A DNA stretch of 64,000 nucleotides from Enterobacter asburiae (GCF_021440515.1 NZ_JAKCMV010000049.1:1-64000), one strand, 5' to 3'; shown: positions 25,684-35,734, counted from the first letter of the stretch. Translations and numbers: made by a program. Notes: generated from the sequence alone by a model not told the origin.

Positions 25684-26625
25684 ATGAATTATTCACTGCG
25701 TCAGCTTCGGGTCTTTGTCACCGTTGCCCATGCCCGGAGCTTCAGCCGGGCAGGGGAGATCATCGGCCTCAGCCAGTCGGCGGTCAGCCACAGCGTTAAG
25801 GAGCTGGAGATCCAGACCGGCGTGCGATTGCTTGACAGAACCACGCGTGAGGTGGTGCTCACCGACGCGGGCCAGCAGCTGGCGTCGCGGCTGGAGAGGA
25901 TCCTGGATGAACTGAACAGCACGCTGCGCGACGTCGGGCGCCTTGGGCAGCAGCTTTCGGGTACCGTCAGGGTGGCGGCAAGCCAGACGATATCCGCGCA
26001 TCTGATCCCCCAGTGCATTGCTCAAAGTAACGCGCGCTACCCGGATATCGATTTTGTCCTTCACGACAGGCCGCAGCAGTGGGTGCTGGAGAGTATCCGT
26101 CAGGGTGAAGTGGATTTCGGCATCGTTATCGATCCCGGCCCGGTGAGCGATCTGGAAAGCGAAGTAGTGCTTTCAGAGCCATTTTTACTGCTGTGCCGTG
26201 AGGACTCCCCGCTGGCGGCGTTACCGCAGGTGAGCTGGCAGGCGCTGGAGGGGGCAAATCTTGTCTTACAGGATTATGCCTCCGGCAGCCGTCCGCTGAT
26301 TGATGCGGCGCTGGCTGCTCAGGGCGTTAATGCGAAGATCGTTCAGGAAATCGGTCATCCGGCCACGCTATTCCCGATGGTTGAAGCGGGGATAGGGATC
26401 AGCGTGCTACCCGCACTGGCGCTGCCGTTGCCGCAGGGCAGTCGCCTGGTGGTGAAACGCTTTACGCCGCCGATCGAGCGTAAGCTGATGCTGGTAAGAC
26501 GAAAAAATCGCTCTATCTCCGGTGCGGCGCTCGCCATCTGGGAAGTGGTGCGTATGCAGGCCGAGAAACTAAGCGCAGCGCGCATACGCGACCCACTGTT
26601 TACCCCAACCGATAATCAGATGTAG
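25684..26625 (+). CDS. yfeR: LysR-type transcriptional regulator YfeR
   Basis: The 313-residue protein has an N-terminal winged helix-turn-helix (about 1-60, with [24 protein letters not shown]) and a periplasmic-binding-like effector domain (about 90-300). It matches E. coli YfeR (308 residues) and lies divergent from yfeH across 88 bp. In Salmonella YfeR was described as osmolarity-responsive. The AT-rich intergenic region is a natural operator site, but no palindrome stands out clearly. Confidence 0.9.
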   Translation: MNYSLRQLRVFVTVAHARSFSRAGEIIGLSQSAVSHSVKELEIQTGVRLLDRTTREVVLTDAGQQLASRLERILDELNSTLRDVGRLGQQLSGTVRVAASQTISAHLIPQCIAQSNARYPDIDFVLHDRPQQWVLESIRQGEVDFGIVIDPGPVSDLESEVVLSEPFLLLCREDSPLAALPQVSWQALEGANLVLQDYASGSRPLIDAALAAQGVNAKIVQEIGHPATLFPMVEAGIGISVLPALALPLPQGSRLVVKRFTPPIERKLMLVRRKNRSISGAALAIWEVVRMQAEKLSAARIRDPLFTPTDNQM

Positions 26626-26960
26626 ATATCAATTTGATGGTCTTTGGAAGGTTTGTTAACCCCTTCTTCAACCGCCTGCTGCACCGGGCTTGCTTTAGGG
26701 GCTGACTCTTCCGCCTGCTGGCGCTGAAGCTGAGCGAGCTGCGCCTGCAACATTGCCAGCTGTGATTCCAGCATCTCTTGCTGCTTCTGTTTTTCTTCTA
26801 CGGAGCCATCGCTCAACCCCACCTCTTTTAACTGCTGGGTGACTTTGGTGATCTGTTTTGTCAGACGGGTGATTTGCGAGGCCAGGTCGTTTCCGCCAGA
26901 GCTGCTATCGGTGCTGCCGATTTCCAGCGCCGACAGCGATACTGCCTTGAGGGTTGTCAT
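26616..26960 (-). CDS. FlxA-like coiled-coil protein
   Basis: A 114-residue protein related to the FlxA family. The frame can be read 80 codons further upstream, but that part is repeat and terminator sequence; the start MTTLKAVSL has an AAGGA site 9 bases upstream. After a Ser/Gly-rich segment (about 10-25) comes a Gln/Lys-rich coiled coil (about 28-85, with [20 protein letters not shown] and a [11 protein letters not shown] stretch), then a polar tail. It has no signal peptide. A sigma-28-type promoter precedes it, which fits the FliA dependence of flxA in E. coli. The function is unknown. Convergent with yfeR, with a 10-bp overlap. Confidence 0.78.
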   Translation of the reverse strand: MTTLKAVSLSALEIGSTDSSSGGNDLASQITRLTKQITKVTQQLKEVGLSDGSVEEKQKQQEMLESQLAMLQAQLAQLQRQQAEESAPKASPVQQAVEEGVNKPSKDHQIDIYI

Positions 26961-26989
26961 TTTGAGATCCTTTTCGCCATAAATAAGGG

Positions 26990-27016
26990 GTATCGGCATT
27001 TCGCGCGAGAGCTTGA
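26990..27016 (-). promoter_or_regulatory. Sigma-28 (FliA)-type promoter for the flxA-like gene
   Basis: Read on the minus strand the site is TCAAGCTC, 11 bases, GCCGATAC. The enteric FliA consensus is TAAAGTTT, 11 bases, GCCGATAA: the -10 matches 7 of 8, the spacing is exact, and the -35 matches 5 of 8. Transcription would begin about 20 bases before the flxA-like start codon. Agreement of promoter class with gene family supports both calls. Confidence 0.75.
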
Positions 27017-27057
27017 GGCTAAAAGGAAGGATTACCAGGTGGCATATCGCAGATAGC

Positions 27058-27084
27058 AAAAAAGCGCCTTTAGGGCGCTTTTTT
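27058..27084 (-). terminator. Distal copy of the tRNA operon terminator
   Basis: A 9-bp stem (AAAGCGCCC-type arms closing a TAAA loop) with A- and T-runs, in the distal 63-bp repeat. It lies about 40 bp upstream of the flxA-like promoter and insulates it from tRNA transcription. Confidence 0.85.
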
Positions 27085-27212
27085 ACATTGGTGGGTCGTG
27101 CAGGATGACTCGCTTCGCTCGCCCTTCGGGTCGTCACCGTAAACGGCTCCGCTGCCTCACTGCGTTCGGCTCGAACCTGCGGCAGGTTCGAATCATCCAT
27201 ATCGCAGATAGC

Positions 27213-27239
27213 AAAAAGGCGCCTTTAGGGCGCCTTTTT
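27213..27239 (-). terminator. Proximal terminator of the valVVV-lys tRNA operon
   Basis: A GC-rich stem (AAAAAGGCGCC paired with GGCGCCTTTTT around a short loop) begins four bases after the tRNA-Lys CCA end. It differs from the distal copy by a compensated base pair. Confidence 0.9.
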
Positions 27240-27243
27240 ACAT

Positions 27244-27319
27244 TGGTGGGTCGTGCAGGATTCGAACCTGCGACCAATTGATTAAAAGTCAACTGCTCTA
27301 CCAACTGAGCTAACGACCC
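27244..27319 (-). tRNA. lysV: tRNA-Lys (TTT anticodon)
   Basis: 76 bases with encoded CCA. The acceptor stem GGGTCGT pairs with ACGACCC; the anticodon loop reads CTTTTAA, giving UUU; the T-arm is GCAGGTTCGAATCCTGC. Last of four tRNAs, matching the E. coli valU-valX-valY-lysV order. Confidence 0.97.
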
Positions 27320-27323
27320 GAAA

Positions 27324-27399
27324 TGGTGGGCGATGACGGGCTCGAACCGCCGACCCCCTCCGTGTAAAGGAGATGCTCTACCAACTGAGCTAATCGCCC
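27324..27399 (-). tRNA. valY: tRNA-Val (TAC anticodon), copy 3
   Basis: 76 bases with encoded CCA. The acceptor stem is GGGCGAT with ATCGCCC, and the anticodon loop CTTACAC gives UAC. Identical in sequence to the copy at 27429-27504. Confidence 0.97.
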
Positions 27400-27428
27400 A
27401 TTTCGGAACTGCTGCGATAAGGTGAGAA

Positions 27429-27504
27429 TGGTGGGCGATGACGGGCTCGAACCGCCGACCCCCTCCGTGTAAAGGAGATGCTCTACCAACTGAGCTAATC
27501 GCCC
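27429..27504 (-). tRNA. valX: tRNA-Val (TAC anticodon), copy 2
   Basis: 76 bases with encoded CCA, identical to the next copy. It is separated from it by 29 bases of spacer. Confidence 0.97.
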
Positions 27505-27547
27505 AATCTCAATTCCTATCTACACTGCGAGTCTACCGTGAAGTAGA

Positions 27548-27623
27548 TGGTGGGTGATGACGGGCTCGAACCGCCGACCCCCTCCGTGTAAAGGAGATGC
27601 TCTACCAACTGAGCTAATCACCC
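27548..27623 (-). tRNA. valU: tRNA-Val (TAC anticodon), copy 1
   Basis: First gene of the operon. It differs from the other two copies only in a compensated acceptor-stem pair: GGGTGAT with ATCACCC instead of GGGCGAT with ATCGCCC. Confidence 0.96.
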
Positions 27624-27640
27624 CCGCTGTGTGGAGTCGC

Positions 27641-27668
27641 ATTATAGGGAGAGTTGAAAATGAGTCAA
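27641..27668 (-). promoter_or_regulatory. Promoter of the val-val-val-lys tRNA operon
   Basis: On the minus strand: TTGACT, 16-base spacer, TATAAT, then a GC-containing discriminator before valU. This is close to the sigma-70 consensus, as expected for a stable RNA promoter. Confidence 0.88.
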
Positions 27669-27788
27669 CGCCTTTTCTAAAGTTTTTATTCGTTCGTCGT
27701 AAAATTAAACAAAACGATCGCGAAACGGTCTATCGCGCATGATTTCTAAACAAAAATAGCAAACTCGATGCCGAGACAGGGATCAACA

Positions 27789-27816
27789 TTGAGGAATCCC
27801 CCCACAGTGATAGAAT
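27789..27816 (+). promoter_or_regulatory. Candidate gltX promoter
   Basis: TTGAGG, 16-base spacer, TAGAAT, 66 bp before the gltX ATG. Both hexamers deviate from consensus by two positions, so the call is moderate. Confidence 0.5.
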
Positions 27817-27881
27817 ATTGCCCATCGTTTTTTCCCCAGGATTTGCCGATTAGCGGCATCTTTATAACGTAAGGCCATTTC

Positions 27882-29297
27882 ATGAAAATCAAAACTCGCT
27901 TCGCGCCTAGCCCGACAGGCTATCTGCACGTCGGTGGTGCACGTACTGCTCTCTATTCCTGGCTGTTTGCACGCCATAACAAGGGCGAGTTCGTGCTGCG
28001 TATTGAAGACACCGATCTTGAGCGCTCTACGCCGGAAGCAATCGAAGCCATTATGGATGGTATGAACTGGCTGAACCTGGAGTGGGATGAAGGCCCGTAC
28101 TTCCAGACCAAACGTTTTGACCGCTACAACGCCGTGATTGACGAGATGCTGGTCGCGGGCACCGCATATAAATGCTATTGCTCGAAAGAACGTCTGGATG
28201 CGCTGCGTGAAGAGCAGATGGCAAACGGTGAAAAACCGCGTTACGACGGCCGCTGCCGCCACGACCATAGTGAACATGCCGCTGACGAGCCGTGCGTGGT
28301 GCGTTTTGCGAACCCGCAGGAAGGATCCGTTATCTTTGATGACCAGATCCGTGGCCCGATCGAATTCAGCAACCAGGAGCTGGACGATCTGATCATCCGT
28401 CGTACCGATGGTTCTCCTACCTATAACTTCTGCGTGGTTGTCGATGACTGGGATATGGAAATTACCCACGTTATCCGCGGTGAAGACCATATCAACAACA
28501 CCCCGCGCCAGATCAATATCCTGAAAGCGCTGAATGCGCCAGTGCCGGTGTACGCGCACGTGTCGATGATCAACGGTGACGACGGTAAAAAACTGTCTAA
28601 ACGTCACGGTGCGGTGAGCGTCATGCAGTATCGTGATGATGGCTATCTGCCGGAAGCGCTGCTGAACTATCTGGTGCGTCTGGGCTGGTCCAGCGGTGAC
28701 CAGGAGATCTTCAGCCGCGAAGAGATGATCAACCTGTTCTCTCTGGGCGCGGTCAGCAAATCCGCCAGCGCGTTCAACACCGATAAGCTGCTGTGGCTGA
28801 ACCACCACTATATCAACACCATGCAGCCAGAGTACGTTGCGACCTATCTGCAATGGCATATCGAGCAGGCAAATATCGACACCCGCACCGGCCCGGAACT
28901 GGCCGATCTGGTGAAACTGCTTGGCGAGCGTTGTAAGACGCTGAAAGAGATCGCAGAAAGCTGCCGTTACTTCTATGAAGAGTTCGACGAATTTGATGCG
29001 GACGCCGCCAAGAAACACCTGCGTCCGGTTGCGCGTCAGCCGCTGGAAGTGGTGCGCGACAAGCTGGCTGCCATTACCGAATGGACCGCTGAAAATGTTC
29101 ACCATGCGATTCAGGCGACCGCCGACGAGCTGGAAGTGGGCATGGGTAAAGTCGGGATGCCGCTGCGCGTTGCGGTAACAGGGGCGGGTCAGTCTCCGGC
29201 TCTGGACGTTACCGTTCACGCGATCGGCAAAACCCGCAGCGTAGCGCGTATCAACAAGGCGCTGGGCTTTATCGCTGAGCGTGAAAGCCAGCAGTAA
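27882..29297 (+). CDS. gltX: Glutamyl-tRNA synthetase
   Basis: GltX charges tRNA-Glu. The 471-residue protein is the E. coli length. The class I signature is in [19 protein letters not shown] (residues 8-26), and the KMSKS equivalent is KLSKR (237-241). Cys98, Cys100, Cys125 and His127 (CYC and RCRH) match the zinc-binding site. The AAGG ribosome site precedes the ATG. It is transcribed away from the tRNA-Val/Lys operon, as in E. coli. Confidence 0.97.
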   Translation: MKIKTRFAPSPTGYLHVGGARTALYSWLFARHNKGEFVLRIEDTDLERSTPEAIEAIMDGMNWLNLEWDEGPYFQTKRFDRYNAVIDEMLVAGTAYKCYCSKERLDALREEQMANGEKPRYDGRCRHDHSEHAADEPCVVRFANPQEGSVIFDDQIRGPIEFSNQELDDLIIRRTDGSPTYNFCVVVDDWDMEITHVIRGEDHINNTPRQINILKALNAPVPVYAHVSMINGDDGKKLSKRHGAVSVMQYRDDGYLPEALLNYLVRLGWSSGDQEIFSREEMINLFSLGAVSKSASAFNTDKLLWLNHHYINTMQPEYVATYLQWHIEQANIDTRTGPELADLVKLLGERCKTLKEIAESCRYFYEEFDEFDADAAKKHLRPVARQPLEVVRDKLAAITEWTAENVHHAIQATADELEVGMGKVGMPLRVAVTGAGQSPALDVTVHAIGKTRSVARINKALGFIAERESQQ

Positions 29298-29316
29298 TTG
29301 CGCTTCTGATAAGAAC

Positions 29317-29343
29317 AACGGCAGGGTGACCTGCCGTTTTTTT
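29317..29343. terminator. gltX terminator
   Basis: A 9-bp stem (AACGGCAGG, GTGA loop, CCTGCCGTT) followed by TTTT on the plus strand. It touches the convergent yfeD stop codon, so it may serve mainly gltX. Confidence 0.9.
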
Positions 29344-29737
29344 ATGCCTGTAATTCGGCAATGCCGAGGCGGTTCAGAAACCCGTGGATCCCTTCTCGTG
29401 CAAGCAGAACGTGAAGCCGCTCTTGCTCAATCAGGGTTAAGTTTTCCAGAGAATCGATAATTTGCGGTAGCAGGGCAGAGGATCTCGGGCTGCCATAGTG
29501 GGAGGGCGATTCTGCCAGCTGGTAAATTGCCTGACGGTTACGAATGGCCGGAATGCTCATAATGTGCTCGCGCACGCGGGCATCAACGTGAATCAATCGT
29601 GCTCGTCCGCCTTTTACGCCGTTAATGCCTTCTGTTTTCCATCCCTGCTGGCGCACCCAGCGATTAACGGTTTGTCTGGCGATGCCTAAACTGTCTGCCA
29701 GCTCCTCGGTCGTCATTTTACTGCGTAATCTTTTCAT
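29342..29737 (-). CDS. yfeD: Putative DNA-binding regulator YfeD (DUF1323)
   Basis: A 131-residue protein with an N-terminal helix-turn-helix like that of excisionases or MerR-type proteins (MTTEELADSLGIARQTVNRWVRQQGW, about 8-33), then the GGRARLIHVD strand and a divergent C-terminal helical part ending REGIHGFLNRLGI. It is a tandem paralogue of yfeC, one base downstream. E. coli YfeD has 130 residues. Its target is unknown. The C-terminal half shares the order of motifs with YfeC but differs from E. coli YfeD more than neighbouring genes do. Confidence 0.85.
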   Translation of the reverse strand: MKRLRSKMTTEELADSLGIARQTVNRWVRQQGWKTEGINGVKGGRARLIHVDARVREHIMSIPAIRNRQAIYQLAESPSHYGSPRSSALLPQIIDSLENLTLIEQERLHVLLAREGIHGFLNRLGIAELQA

Positions 29738-29738
29738 A

Positions 29739-30101
29739 TCAGTTCTGGTCGCGTATCCCTAAGCGTTGTAACAATCCGGTAATCCCTTCCCGCAGCAACA
29801 GCGATGTCAGCTGCTTTTGCTCATCCGGCGTCATTTCATTCGCCAGCGTCATAAGTAAAGCGTGGATCGAACCGTCCTGGTATGCGCTCTCCGGCAGGTC
29901 AGGGGTATCTGACGCCCGGCGCGCGCTGCGAATAAATTCCCTGACCTTTTCGTTAACGTGTACCAGGCGCGCTTTACCCCCCTGAACGCCTGGCTTTGGC
30001 GATGTAATCCAACCCTCTTTACGTACCCATTTATTGATGGTCTGTCGGCTATAGCCGGTGAGCAGGGCCAGCTCTTCAGGCGTCATTCGTTCCTTGATCA
30101 T
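29739..30101 (-). CDS. yfeC: Putative DNA-binding regulator YfeC (DUF1323)
   Basis: A 120-residue protein with helix-turn-helix MTPEELALLTGYSRQTINKWVRKEGW at the N terminus, the GGKARLVHVNEKVREFI block, a variable acidic linker and the conserved end LLREGITGLLQRLGIRD. It is nearly colinear with E. coli YfeC. It is upstream of and paralogous to yfeD. The cellular role is not established; the family is known as DUF1323 putative regulators. Confidence 0.87.
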   Translation of the reverse strand: MIKERMTPEELALLTGYSRQTINKWVRKEGWITSPKPGVQGGKARLVHVNEKVREFIRSARRASDTPDLPESAYQDGSIHALLMTLANEMTPDEQKQLTSLLLREGITGLLQRLGIRDQN

Positions 30102-30260
30102 GCTATTTCCTGAATAAATTTAGGGTTAATTAGTGGTTCATTTTATAGCACTGTTTAACGTGAAAACGTGACAGGCTTAACTCCTGACTGCGAGTCGGCT
30201 CGCAAAGTGATTCAATTGCATGATTTTTCAGCGGTTGAGAGGGCGGGAATCATTTTGCCG

Positions 30261-30289
30261 TTGACACTCAGCGGTGGAATTCATATTAT
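30261..30289 (+). promoter_or_regulatory. Promoter of the tRNA-Ala pair
   Basis: TTGACA, exactly 17 bases, TATTAT, followed by the GC-rich discriminator GCCGCCCG, the type linked to stringent and growth-rate control in stable RNA promoters. The first tRNA begins 29 bases after the -10. Confidence 0.9.
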
Positions 30290-30318
30290 GCCGCCCGTCA
30301 ACATGACAGCTTTACGAT

Positions 30319-30394
30319 GGGGCTATAGCTCAGCTGGGAGAGCGCCTGCATGGCATGCAGGAGGTCAGCGGTTCGATCCCGCTTAGCTCCACCA
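30319..30394 (+). tRNA. alaX: tRNA-Ala (GGC anticodon), copy 1
   Basis: 76 bases with encoded CCA; acceptor GGGGCTA with TAGCTCC, anticodon loop ATGGCAT. First of two near-identical genes. Confidence 0.97.
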
Positions 30395-30435
30395 AACTCT
30401 GAACCCAACAGAGTACGGTATGTAAAGTCACATGT

Positions 30436-30511
<76 letters not shown>

Positions 30512-30518
30512 AAATTTA

Positions 30519-30547
30519 AACCCTCGTCGAAAGACGGGGGTTTTTTT
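30519..30547 (+). terminator. tRNA-Ala operon terminator
   Basis: Stem ACCCTCGTC, GAAA tetraloop, GACGGGGGT with a T7 run, seven bases after the last CCA. Confidence 0.92.
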
Positions 30548-30724
30548 ATGCCTTTGTAACATTCTCATACGCTTTTTGTTGCAATAATGCCTTTTTTTTA
30601 TACCTCGCCTCAATCCAAATCAATAAAGCGGTCTATTAACAGACTTAAACTTGCTTCGCGCAATTAATAAACATACTATCCACTCCGTCAATGTTAAGAA
30701 TGGAATATTCCTTTATTTACCTTA

Positions 30725-32908
30725 ATGAACAGTAAAAATGTCAATAATGTAAAGATATTTATGATTGCGTTACTGCTTTGTCTGGTAGCCGTTCCGCTTT
30801 CTCGCTACATTTCTCCGCGCGCAATGGTAAATGGACATGATGTTTATTTAGCATGGTTACCATTAAGCGTCATGCTGTCGATCGTTTTATTATTTGGCCG
30901 ACGGGCCGTTATTCCCATTCTGATCGGTTTGATTGTTAACAATATATACAATATCAATTTAGCACCGCTACAGCATCTCGTCCTGTTGTTCTGTCAAACC
31001 TTCTCCGTGTTCGCCGTCTGTGGCCTGGTTCGCCTGATGCTGGGCAAGCGCTGGCGCCACTGTTTGCCTAACAAATATATTGGTATCAGAATTTTCTGGC
31101 TCGGATTTATGGTGCCGGTAGGCATTAAATTGACGATGTATCTTGCCGGATATTTATTTGATTTTCCGGTCACCATTTCTACCTTTTTCGGTGAAGGGAC
31201 AGCAATTTATAACATTGTGGATATTCAAAGCCTGATTTGTGCGTCGCTTATATTTACCATGATGTTCTATTATCCATTAAGAATGATAATTAGTCCCCGC
31301 TATGCCAACGCATTCTGGCGGCAAAGTCTTAAGCCATTACTGACCCGTAACCAACCGCTTTATATAGTAATTTGGCTTATGATTCTGGTGTTTACCGTCG
31401 CGATTTTATGCGCGCCTTTTGAGTCGGATATAATCGCCGGTTATTTAATGCCAGTCATTTTTATTCTCTTTACCCTCGGTATTAGCCGGTTGAGCTACGC
31501 CCTAATCTCGTTGCTGTGGGCGGCCTCCGCGCTGGTGCTGTTGACCTATAACTATAACTTCCTCAACGGCGTGGAATCGGGCTATTCGCTCTCCTTTATC
31601 CTGTCGGTGCTGATCTCGTTCGCAATCTGTTTAATGTACATGTCGCGCATTTATCGTCGTAGCGAATGGATGAAGCGAGGCTGGCAGGAGAGGGCGTTAA
31701 CCGATCCGCTAACGGGATTGCCAAACATTCGCGCGCTGGAAGCGTTTCTGGAGGTTCATCCTGACGCGAAAATCTGCTGCCTGCGGATGGACAATCTCGA
31801 GTTCCTCAGCCGTCACTACGGCATTCTGATGCGCGTACATTGCAAACGCGCCATCACGACGTCCTTGCAACCGTACCTGCAAAAAGATGAGCAGCTCTTC
31901 CAGCTGCCGGGGAGCGAGCTGGTGCTGGTTCTGCTGGGCCCGGAAACCGCCGAGCGGTTGCAGCATATGATTGACAGGCTGAATAGCCGCAAGATTTTCT
32001 GGAATAACACCGGGCTGGATATCGAATTTGGCGCCTCCTGGGGCGAGGTGGCGAACGGCGAAAACCTGCATCACACGCTGGGCCAGCTCAGCTGGCTGTC
32101 GGAACAATCCTGCGCCACGCATAACGTTCTGGCGTTAACCAACAGCGTGGAGACCGTTTCCGGGCAAACCACCGACCGGGTGCTGATGCTAGGGCGCATT
32201 AAGCGCGCGCTGGAGGCGGGCGGTATCCGTCTGTATGCCCAGCCGATTCAAAACGCCGAGGGCAAGGGCTATCACGAGATCCTGACGCGGCTGGAAAGCG
32301 ACGGGGAAATTATCACCCCGGATCGGTTTATTCCGCTGATTGCGCAGTTTAACCTGAGCCACCGTTTCGACATCAGCGTGCTCGAACACCTGCTGATCTG
32401 GCTCAACGCCAACCCCGTGGCGCACCATGACACCCGTTTTTCCGTCAACCTGATGCCGCTGACGCTGATGCACAAAGAGGTGGCCACCGAAGTGGTGAAC
32501 CTGTTTGAACGGTACGGGGTTTCCCCGGAGGCGGTGGTGATTGAAATCACCGAAGAGCAGGCGTTTTCGAATTCAGAAATCAGCATCAACAACATTCAGC
32601 AGCTGCGGGATGACGGTTTCCGTATTGCTATTGATGACTTTGGTACAGGCTATGCCAACTATGAGCGCCTTAAGCGTCTGGAGGCCGATATCATCAAGAT
32701 TGATGGTTGCTTCGTGAAGGATATCTGCACCGACAGCATGGATGCGATGATTGTGCAGTCCATCTGCAATCTGGCGAAGACCAGGTCCCTGTGCGTGGTG
32801 GCGGAGTTTGTGGAAACGCCCGAGCAGCGAGAGATGCTGCTGCGCTTTGGTGTGGATTACCTGCAAGGCTATCTGTTAGGAAAACCGACGCCGCTTGCGG
32901 AATTATAG
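30725..32908 (+). CDS. pdeA: Cyclic-di-GMP phosphodiesterase PdeA (YfeA)
   Basis: A membrane-bound EAL protein of 727 residues (E. coli PdeA has 729). The N-terminal 310 residues form a MASE1-type sensor with about eight to ten helices. A degenerate GGDEF domain follows: it begins LTDPLTGLPNIRALEAF, but the signature position reads SELVLVL, so no cyclase activity is expected. The EAL domain (from about 490) starts YHEILTRLES, which keeps E and L of the ExL motif, and retains FSVNLMPLTL, VVIEITEEQA, IDDFGTGYANYERL and the late glutamate in VVAEFVET. It should hydrolyse c-di-GMP. The 5' half is AT-rich and the 3' half GC-rich. Confidence 0.92.
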   Translation: MNSKNVNNVKIFMIALLLCLVAVPLSRYISPRAMVNGHDVYLAWLPLSVMLSIVLLFGRRAVIPILIGLIVNNIYNINLAPLQHLVLLFCQTFSVFAVCGLVRLMLGKRWRHCLPNKYIGIRIFWLGFMVPVGIKLTMYLAGYLFDFPVTISTFFGEGTAIYNIVDIQSLICASLIFTMMFYYPLRMIISPRYANAFWRQSLKPLLTRNQPLYIVIWLMILVFTVAILCAPFESDIIAGYLMPVIFILFTLGISRLSYALISLLWAASALVLLTYNYNFLNGVESGYSLSFILSVLISFAICLMYMSRIYRRSEWMKRGWQERALTDPLTGLPNIRALEAFLEVHPDAKICCLRMDNLEFLSRHYGILMRVHCKRAITTSLQPYLQKDEQLFQLPGSELVLVLLGPETAERLQHMIDRLNSRKIFWNNTGLDIEFGASWGEVANGENLHHTLGQLSWLSEQSCATHNVLALTNSVETVSGQTTDRVLMLGRIKRALEAGGIRLYAQPIQNAEGKGYHEILTRLESDGEIITPDRFIPLIAQFNLSHRFDISVLEHLLIWLNANPVAHHDTRFSVNLMPLTLMHKEVATEVVNLFERYGVSPEAVVIEITEEQAFSNSEISINNIQQLRDDGFRIAIDDFGTGYANYERLKRLEADIIKIDGCFVKDICTDSMDAMIVQSICNLAKTRSLCVVAEFVETPEQREMLLRFGVDYLQGYLLGKPTPLAEL

Positions 32909-32912
32909 GCAT

Positions 32913-32950
32913 AAAAAAACCGGGAGCTTAAAGGCTCCCGGTTTTCTTTT
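32913..32950. terminator. Bidirectional terminator between pdeA and nupC
   Basis: A 12-bp stem (AAAACCGGGAGC paired with GCTCCCGGTTTT) with A- and T-rich flanks ends both convergent genes; only nine bases separate it from the nupC stop codon. Confidence 0.93.
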
Positions 32951-32959
32951 CGGTATGGC

Positions 32960-34147
32960 TTAGAGTACCAGCGCTGCGATAGAGGCAGACAGTACGCTCA
33001 CCAGCGTTGAGCCGTAAACCAGCTTCAGGCCGAAGCGAGAAACCACGTTACCTTGCTCTTCGTTCAGGCCTTTAATCGCGCCTGCGATGATACCGATAGA
33101 AGAGAAGTTCGCGAAGGAGACCAGGAACACAGAGATAATGCCTTCAGCGCGCGGAGAGAGCGTGCCGGCAATTTTCTGGAGATCCATCATCGCCACGAAT
33201 TCGTTAGACACTAGTTTGGTTGCCATGATACTGCCAACCTGCAACGCTTCGCTTGAAGGCACGCCCATCACCCAGGCAACCGGGTAGAAGATGTAGCCCA
33301 GGATACCCTGGAAGGAGATACCCAGCACGGCAGCGAACAGGGCGTTCAGCGCGGAAATCAGTGCGATGAAACCGATCAGCATCGCCGCAACGATAATCGC
33401 CACCTTGAAACCGGCCAGAATGTACTCACCCAGCATTTCGAAGAAGCTCTGACCCTCGTGCAAATTCGCCATTTGCAGGTTCTCTTCGCCTTCTTCCACG
33501 CGGTATGGGTTGATCAGGGACAGCACGATAAAGGTGCTGAACATGTTCAGAACCAGAGCCGCGACAACGTATTTCGGTTCCAGCATGGTCATGTACGCGC
33601 CCACGATAGACATGGAAACGGTAGACATTGCCGTCGCTGCCATGGTGTACATGCGGTTGCGGGACATTTTGCCCAGAATATCTTTATACGCGATAAAGTT
33701 CTCAGACTGACCGAGGATCAGCGAGCTTACGGCGTTGAACGATTCCAGTTTGCCCATGCCGTTAACTTTCGACAGCACGGTACCGATGGCGCGAATGACG
33801 ATCGGCAGAATACGGATGTGTTGCAGAATACCAATCAGCGCAGAAACAAAGACGATTGGGCACAGAACTTTCAGGAAGAAGAACGCCAGGCCTTCGTCGT
33901 TCATTTTACCGAACACGAAGTTAGTGCCTTCGTTGGCGAATCCGAGCAGTTTTTCAAACATTTCGGAGAAGCCTTTCACGAAGCCAAGCCCCACGTTGGA
34001 GTTCAGGAAGAACCACGCGAGTAAAACTTCAATAACAAGAAGCTGAACAACATAGCGAATGCGGATCTTTTTGCGGTCATGGCTGACCAGCAACGCAAGC
34101 GCAGTAACGACAACGAGTGCCAGGACAAAGTGAAGGACGCGGTCCAT
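32960..34147 (-). CDS. nupC: Nucleoside:proton symporter NupC
   Basis: NupC is an inner-membrane concentrative nucleoside transporter for pyrimidine nucleosides and adenosine (not guanosine), driven by protons. The 395-residue protein has the CNT-family blocks [19 protein letters not shown] and [26 protein letters not shown]. Compared with E. coli (400 residues) a short loop is missing near residue 270, where [16 protein letters not shown] replaces a longer stretch. It is divergent from mntH across a 348-bp region. In E. coli it is under CRP/CytR control. Confidence 0.95.
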   Translation of the reverse strand: MDRVLHFVLALVVVTALALLVSHDRKKIRIRYVVQLLVIEVLLAWFFLNSNVGLGFVKGFSEMFEKLLGFANEGTNFVFGKMNDEGLAFFFLKVLCPIVFVSALIGILQHIRILPIVIRAIGTVLSKVNGMGKLESFNAVSSLILGQSENFIAYKDILGKMSRNRMYTMAATAMSTVSMSIVGAYMTMLEPKYVVAALVLNMFSTFIVLSLINPYRVEEGEENLQMANLHEGQSFFEMLGEYILAGFKVAIIVAAMLIGFIALISALNALFAAVLGISFQGILGYIFYPVAWVMGVPSSEALQVGSIMATKLVSNEFVAMMDLQKIAGTLSPRAEGIISVFLVSFANFSSIGIIAGAIKGLNEEQGNVVSRFGLKLVYGSTLVSVLSASIAALVL

Positions 34148-34234
34148 ATTTGCTCCAAATTTGAGGCAGGTTTAATTTCCGTGCACATTCTATGTAACAA
34201 GGATAAAGAAAACGAGATCAAAGCCACACTATAG

Positions 34235-34247
34235 TCACATCCTGTGA
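34235..34247. promoter_or_regulatory. Palindrome TCACA-TCC-TGTGA, copy 1
   Basis: A 13-bp palindrome, 88 bp upstream of nupC. A second copy with one change in the spacer lies at 34349-34361. The half-sites are those of CRP, but in inverted order (TCACA first), so a normal CRP site is not claimed. Confidence 0.55.
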
Positions 34248-34312
34248 CGAGTCTCAAAAATAGTGATCAACAATACATTTTTGTTATGTTAGGTAAATGA
34301 GTGAAAAGTTAA

Positions 34313-35734
<1,422 letters not shown>

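Larger units (their letters stand above)
27044..27261 (-). repeat. 63-bp direct repeat of a tRNA-Lys 3' end plus terminator, with a 92-bp insert
   Basis: Positions 27044-27106 and 27199-27261 are near-identical 63-bp copies. Each holds a terminator hairpin and the last 18 bases of the tRNA-Lys gene (sense ATCCTGCACGACCCACCA). The 92 bp between them (27107-27198) are GC-rich and contain a T-arm-like GCAGGTTCGAATC and the palindrome TCGAACCTGC-GGCAGGTTCGA. Only the copy at 27199-27261 is attached to the intact tRNA. The arrangement looks like a tandem duplication or an att-site footprint. Confidence 0.85.

Noticed and set aside
26961-27200. N-terminal 80-codon extension of the flxA-like gene
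   Set aside because: The extension translates a terminator, tRNA tail and repeat; the internal start has a ribosome site and a sigma-28 promoter just upstream.
27554-27742. 62-codon plus-strand frame over a tRNA-Val gene
   Set aside because: The first half is the reverse strand of the tRNA; this is a known kind of false gene.
27783-29318. 511-codon frame antisense to gltX
   Set aside because: It is an exact shadow of gltX codons; long antisense frames are expected in such GC-rich genes. The product has no domain.
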